DNA from: Actinomycetales bacterium
Lineage (GTDB): Bacteria; Actinomycetota; Actinomycetes; Actinomycetales; Beutenbergiaceae
Assembly: GCA_016649925.1 (NCBI GenBank)
Contig: JAENWO010000107.1
Span: forward strand, 1 to 7,720
DNA length: 7,720 nucleotides
Reading direction: 5' to 3'
The notes beneath the pieces are model-generated. The model did no database searches and was not told the origin of the DNA. It was given only the letters and a program-made list of their open reading frames with translations. The position numbers and the translations under genes were made by a program. This document shows positions 4,898 through 7,720 of this stretch, piece by piece (the stretch's first letter is position 1; every line of letters begins with the position of its first letter).

Positions 4898-6331
4898 TCA
4901 GCGTGAAAGCTTTTCAACGACGTCAGCAAGCGAGCTTGGGCCGCCGACATTGCCGGCGAAGACGATGTAGGGGATCCCTCGGGCCGGGCCGTCCATGGGC
5001 TCCCACAGCGACACGATCCCGGGCAGCATGGGCCCGCGAACCACGGCTCGCTCGATGTCCAGTCCGCGACTGGCTACATCCGAGGAGGTGATTCCTCCCT
5101 TGGCGACGACGAATCGTGGTGGGCACTCAGCCAGAATCCGGCGGACGACCTCCACCACTGCTGTGGAGACCTGGCGGGAGACGGCAAGGGAGTCACCGGC
5201 GTCCGACCCGGTGACGAGACCGCGGCTCGTTTGGACGACGACGTTTCCGTAGGGCAGTGCCGCGACGGCCTTCTCGGCAACCTCGGCCAGATGTCCCTCG
5301 GGACTGTCACCCAGGACCGTCGCCACGTCGATCTCGAGCTCCACCGGTGACATCCGATCGACAAGGGTGTCGAGCTGTCTGGTGGTCATCGCGACGTGCG
5401 ACCCGACCACGATCAGACCGCCCACCGCATTATCGGCCAGTCCGCCTGCTCGGATCGCGGAGAGGTCGTCCGCCTCCAGCGGCGGGTGAGGTTCCTGGCC
5501 GATGAGAGCCCGGACGAAGGGAGGTCCGACCCGATAGAGCAGTCGTGACCCAGCCCGCTCGGCCTCGTCAAGGGCCAGTGCGAGCAGACGCAGGTCGTTC
5601 TCCTCGACGATGTCAACCACTGCCGGCTGCGCCTTCGACAGGCCACGCAGCAGTGCCACGGCCTTCTCGTGGTTGGTGCGCAGCGTGGCCAGATCGATGC
5701 TGACCACGTCGGCTGCGAGAACCTGCCCCGCGGTCTTCTCTTCCACCCAGTCGCGCAGGTCCGACGATTGATATCCGAAGGTGGCGTCCCCGGCAAACTC
5801 GGTCTCGCCGGCGGGCGTGTATCCATCGGTTTCCGATCCTGCGTAGTGAACAGCACCCACGGTGATCCGCCCCGCGTCGCCGAAGGCCGGCACGATGATG
5901 ACCCCGTCGACCTCAGCGCCGGTATGGGAGAGGATCTCCTCGGCGAGAACGTTGGTCTCCAGGGGGAAGTGCCCACGCAGGGTGGAGTCGGACCGGGAGA
6001 CGAAGTCGACGTTGATTCCCACCTTCGCGGCGGCCGCGAAGGTGCTCCTGGCAACCTGACGGTTGCGCTCCGCGGCATCTTCAGGCGCGAGGCTGCGGGA
6101 GTTCGTCATGACGTATATCGCGGGCTTGCCCTGGCGGAGCGCCCACTCCAACGAGCCGGGCGACCAGCTCATCAGGACCGGGAGGTCGGCGACCGACTGC
6201 GTCCCGGTGGGGTCGTCGTCCAGGACGACCAGGACGCGATCTGAGCTTTCAGCCAGAGCGGCGACGATGTGCGCTGGGACCTCAGGGCCCTTCGGCAGCC
6301 CTTGTAGCAACGTGTCGATCGAGATACCCAC
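4898..6331 (-). CDS. otnK: Four-carbon acid sugar kinase, DUF1537 family (3-oxo-tetronate 4-kinase type)
   Basis: This is a cytoplasmic ATP-dependent kinase that phosphorylates four-carbon acid sugars. With an LtnD-type partner the expected substrate is a 3-oxo-tetronate, giving the 4-phosphate. The GTG at 6331 is preferred, giving 477 residues, because AAAGGAG lies five bases upstream and the family N-terminus begins here. The open frame extends to 6508, but that extension runs into the transporter gene and is not protein-like. The N-terminal sugar-binding domain shows DDDPTGTQ (38-45), TNSR (76-79), SRSDSTLRGHF (112-122) and PAFGDAGR (148-155), then TEFAGDATFGYQSSDLRDW (177-195). The C-terminal nucleotide-binding domain shows GSH (310-312), the KGGITSSD loop (411-418) and GNVGGP (460-465). 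Length and motifs are complete. D-threonate or D-erythronate kinase (DtnK type) is the main alternative; no PdxA2-type partner is visible in the window. Confidence 0.9.
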   Translation of the reverse strand: MGISIDTLLQGLPKGPEVPAHIVAALAESSDRVLVVLDDDPTGTQSVADLPVLMSWSPGSLEWALRQGKPAIYVMTNSRSLAPEDAAERNRQVARSTFAAAAKVGINVDFVSRSDSTLRGHFPLETNVLAEEILSHTGAEVDGVIIVPAFGDAGRITVGAVHYAGSETDGYTPAGETEFAGDATFGYQSSDLRDWVEEKTAGQVLAADVVSIDLATLRTNHEKAVALLRGLSKAQPAVVDIVEENDLRLLALALDEAERAGSRLLYRVGPPFVRALIGQEPHPPLEADDLSAIRAGGLADNAVGGLIVVGSHVAMTTRQLDTLVDRMSPVELEIDVATVLGDSPEGHLAEVAEKAVAALPYGNVVVQTSRGLVTGSDAGDSLAVSRQVSTAVVEVVRRILAECPPRFVVAKGGITSSDVASRGLDIERAVVRGPMLPGIVSLWEPMDGPARGIPYIVFAGNVGGPSSLADVVEKLSR

Positions 6332-6336
6332 GACAA

Positions 6337-6343
6337 CTCCTTT
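6337..6343 (-). promoter_or_regulatory. Ribosome binding site deciding the kinase start
   Basis: AAAGGAG on the minus strand with a 5-base spacer (TTGTC) precedes the GTG at 6331. It places the start 59 codons inside the longest open frame and removes the apparent overlap with the transporter gene. Confidence 0.85.
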
Positions 6344-6366
6344 GAGATCTGGGGTAATGGGCCGAA

Positions 6367-6427
6367 GGGGCGGCCGTGCGACGACGACCGCCCCGCCACC
6401 GTGTGGTGGTGACGCCTCTTGGGCGCC
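6367..6427 (-). promoter_or_regulatory. Three consecutive hairpins between transporter and kinase genes
   Basis: In the 101-base gap, starting six bases after the transporter stop, the transcript can form three stems in a row. They are GGCGCC/GGCGTC (6422-6427 with 6411-6416, one G-U pair), CCACC/GGTGG with a 4-base loop (6396-6409), and GGGGCGG/CCGCCCC (6367-6373 with 6388-6394), the last extended inward by three pairs after a mismatch. No run of T follows, so a classical intrinsic terminator is not supported. An mRNA-stabilising or processing element, or partial attenuation between transporter and enzymes, would fit. Confidence 0.5.
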
Positions 6428-6432
6428 GAGCT

Positions 6433-7720
6433 CTACCGCGCGTCCACCTCGTCGAGACGCCCTTCCTCGATCTCGTTCGCCTTCTTGAAGAACCCCGTGA
6501 GACCCCAAAGGATCGCGCCGACAACGGCCCCGACGGCCAGAGAGTTGAGGCCTGCGTTGCCGCCCACATGCTCATCGAAGAAGTCCCGCATGTTCGGGGC
6601 GAGGAAGCCGCCGAGGTTGCCGAGGGAGTTGATCAGGCCGATGCCTGCTGCCGCAGCGAACCCGGTCATGTACTCCGTGGGTAGCGCCCAGAAGATCGGC
6701 TGCATCCCCACAAAGCCGATCGCCGCCAGCGAGAGGCCCGCGATGGCGACGACGGGGGTCCCGCTCATCACGCCGGAGAGCCAGATGCCAAAGGCCGTGA
6801 CCAGGAGAAGGCCGATGCCGATCATCCGGTGCTGACGGGTCCGGTCGGCGAGGCCGGGGAAGAACGCCACCGAGACAAGGCCGAAGATCCACGGGATGGC
6901 CGTGACCAGGGATGCCTCAAAGCCAAGCGTCTGTCCCGTGATGGCGACGACCTGGGTCGGCAGGAAGAACGTCACGCCATAGACGGCGACCTGGATGCAG
7001 AAGTAGACCAGCGCGAAGTACCAGACACGGAAGTTCGCTAGTGACGCCCAGACGCTGCGGGGACCCTGCCCGGTGTGCTTGGCCGTGTTCTCGGCGTTGA
7101 GGGTCTGGCAGAGCGCCTCGCGCTGAGCCGGGTCCATCCAGTCAGCCTGCTCGGGGCGGTCGGTGAGGTAGAAGTATGCCCAGACGCCGACGACGATAGC
7201 GAGCACCCCCTCGACGAGGAACATCCACTGCGTGCCGCGAAGGCCTGCGAAGCCGTTGAGCTCGAGGAGGCTTCCGGAGAGCGGGTTGCCGATGATGCCG
7301 GCGAGGGCGATGCCCATGTAGAAGATGCCGCGGGCTCGGTTGAGGTGACGGCCTGGCACCCAGTAGGTGAGGAAGAGGATCACACCCGGGAAGAATCCGG
7401 CCTCGGTGATGCCGAGGAGGACGCGCAGCACGTAGAAGCTTGTCGGCCCGGAGACGAACATGAAGAGCGCCGAGACGATGCCCCAGCTCACCATGATCCG
7501 GGCAAACCACCAGCTGGCTCCGACCTTGTGCAGCATGATGTTGCTGGGGATCTCGAAGAGTGCGTAGCCGGCGAAGAACAGGCCCGCCCCCAATGCGTAC
7601 GCCGAGGCGCTGATTCCGTTGTTGACCGCGAACTCCGCCTTTGCGAAGGAGAGGTTGCTCCGGTCCAGGAACGCGATGATGTACATGAGGAGCAGGAAGG
7701 GGATGAGGCGTTTGAATACG
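6433..7720 (-). CDS. MFS transporter, anion:cation symporter (ACS) family, N-terminus beyond window edge
   Basis: This is an inner-membrane secondary transporter of the MFS family that includes tartrate, glucarate, galactonate and hexuronate permeases. 428 codons are visible. The frame stays open to the right edge, where the residues before the first internal Met read RLIPFLLLMYIIAFLDR. That is the usual start of helix 1, so the Met encoded at 7686 is not the true start and about 10-25 residues are missing. Family signatures are LDRSNLSFA (18-26 of the visible part), GYALFEIPSN (51-60), RVLLGITEAGFFPG (99-112) and RARGIFYMG (128-136). Twelve membrane segments are expected, with a hydrophilic loop in the middle (DRPEQADWMDPAQREA region). 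The C-terminus FFKKANEIEEGRL is charged and cytoplasmic. It is first of the visible genes in the acid-sugar operon, so import of threonate or a similar sugar acid is inferred from context. Confidence 0.92.
   Translation of the reverse strand, partial: VFKRLIPFLLLMYIIAFLDRSNLSFAKAEFAVNNGISASAYALGAGLFFAGYALFEIPSNIMLHKVGASWWFARIMVSWGIVSALFMFVSGPTSFYVLRVLLGITEAGFFPGVILFLTYWVPGRHLNRARGIFYMGIALAGIIGNPLSGSLLELNGFAGLRGTQWMFLVEGVLAIVVGVWAYFYLTDRPEQADWMDPAQREALCQTLNAENTAKHTGQGPRSVWASLANFRVWYFALVYFCIQVAVYGVTFFLPTQVVAITGQTLGFEASLVTAIPWIFGLVSVAFFPGLADRTRQHRMIGIGLLLVTAFGIWLSGVMSGTPVVAIAGLSLAAIGFVGMQPIFWALPTEYMTGFAAAAGIGLINSLGNLGGFLAPNMRDFFDEHVGGNAGLNSLAVGAVVGAILWGLTGFFKKANEIEEGRLDEVDAR

Noticed and set aside
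6332..6508. 59-codon N-terminal extension of the kinase frame
   Set aside because: It overlaps the 3' end of the transporter gene and the hairpin region, has no family resemblance, and a strong ribosome binding site supports the GTG at 6331.
7684..7686. ATG as the start of the MFS transporter
   Set aside because: The frame is open upstream to the window edge and encodes RLIPFLLL, the normal beginning of the first membrane helix, so this Met is internal.

Overview
The window is high-GC DNA with GTG starts and GGAG-type ribosome binding sites, and its proteins look like actinobacterial families. A member of the Actinomycetota is likely; the genus cannot be told from this sequence. No RNA gene, CRISPR array or replication origin was seen.

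Left part (1-2616, minus strand): the start of an ABC importer operon. A BMP-family lipoprotein (substrate binding) is followed, with a 4-base GTGA overlap, by a double-domain ATPase of the type that pairs with BMP proteins (nucleoside or related uptake). The ATPase runs off the left edge, and the permease genes would be expected beyond it. A palindrome in the leader of the BMP gene is a candidate operator.

Middle (about 2617-3931): an intergenic stretch and a broken insertion sequence. The plus-strand transposase (IS701-like, DDE_5 type) has two +1 frameshifts in homopolymer runs. It is cut off before its third catalytic acidic residue, and no right end is seen. Directly against the cut lies the first ten codons, with ribosome binding site, of a minus-strand gene that resembles a zinc-type (MDR) dehydrogenase. 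The rest of that gene is missing, so the IS remnant marks a deletion or rearrangement joining two unrelated loci.

Right part (3932-7720, minus strand): a catabolic operon for four-carbon acid sugars. In transcription order it has an ACS-family MFS transporter (its N-terminus is beyond the right edge), a DUF1537 kinase (3-oxo-tetronate 4-kinase type, otnK) and an L-threonate dehydrogenase-like protein (ltnD), then the truncated dehydrogenase. The inferred route is uptake of threonate or a similar acid, oxidation by LtnD to a 3-oxo acid, and phosphorylation by OtnK. The decarboxylase (OtnC) that normally completes this route is not in the window. Three consecutive hairpins lie between the transporter and kinase genes.

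Nothing here looks like a wholly new system. The most informative points are the IS-bounded breakpoint, the gene remnant at its edge, and the possibly incomplete acid-sugar pathway.
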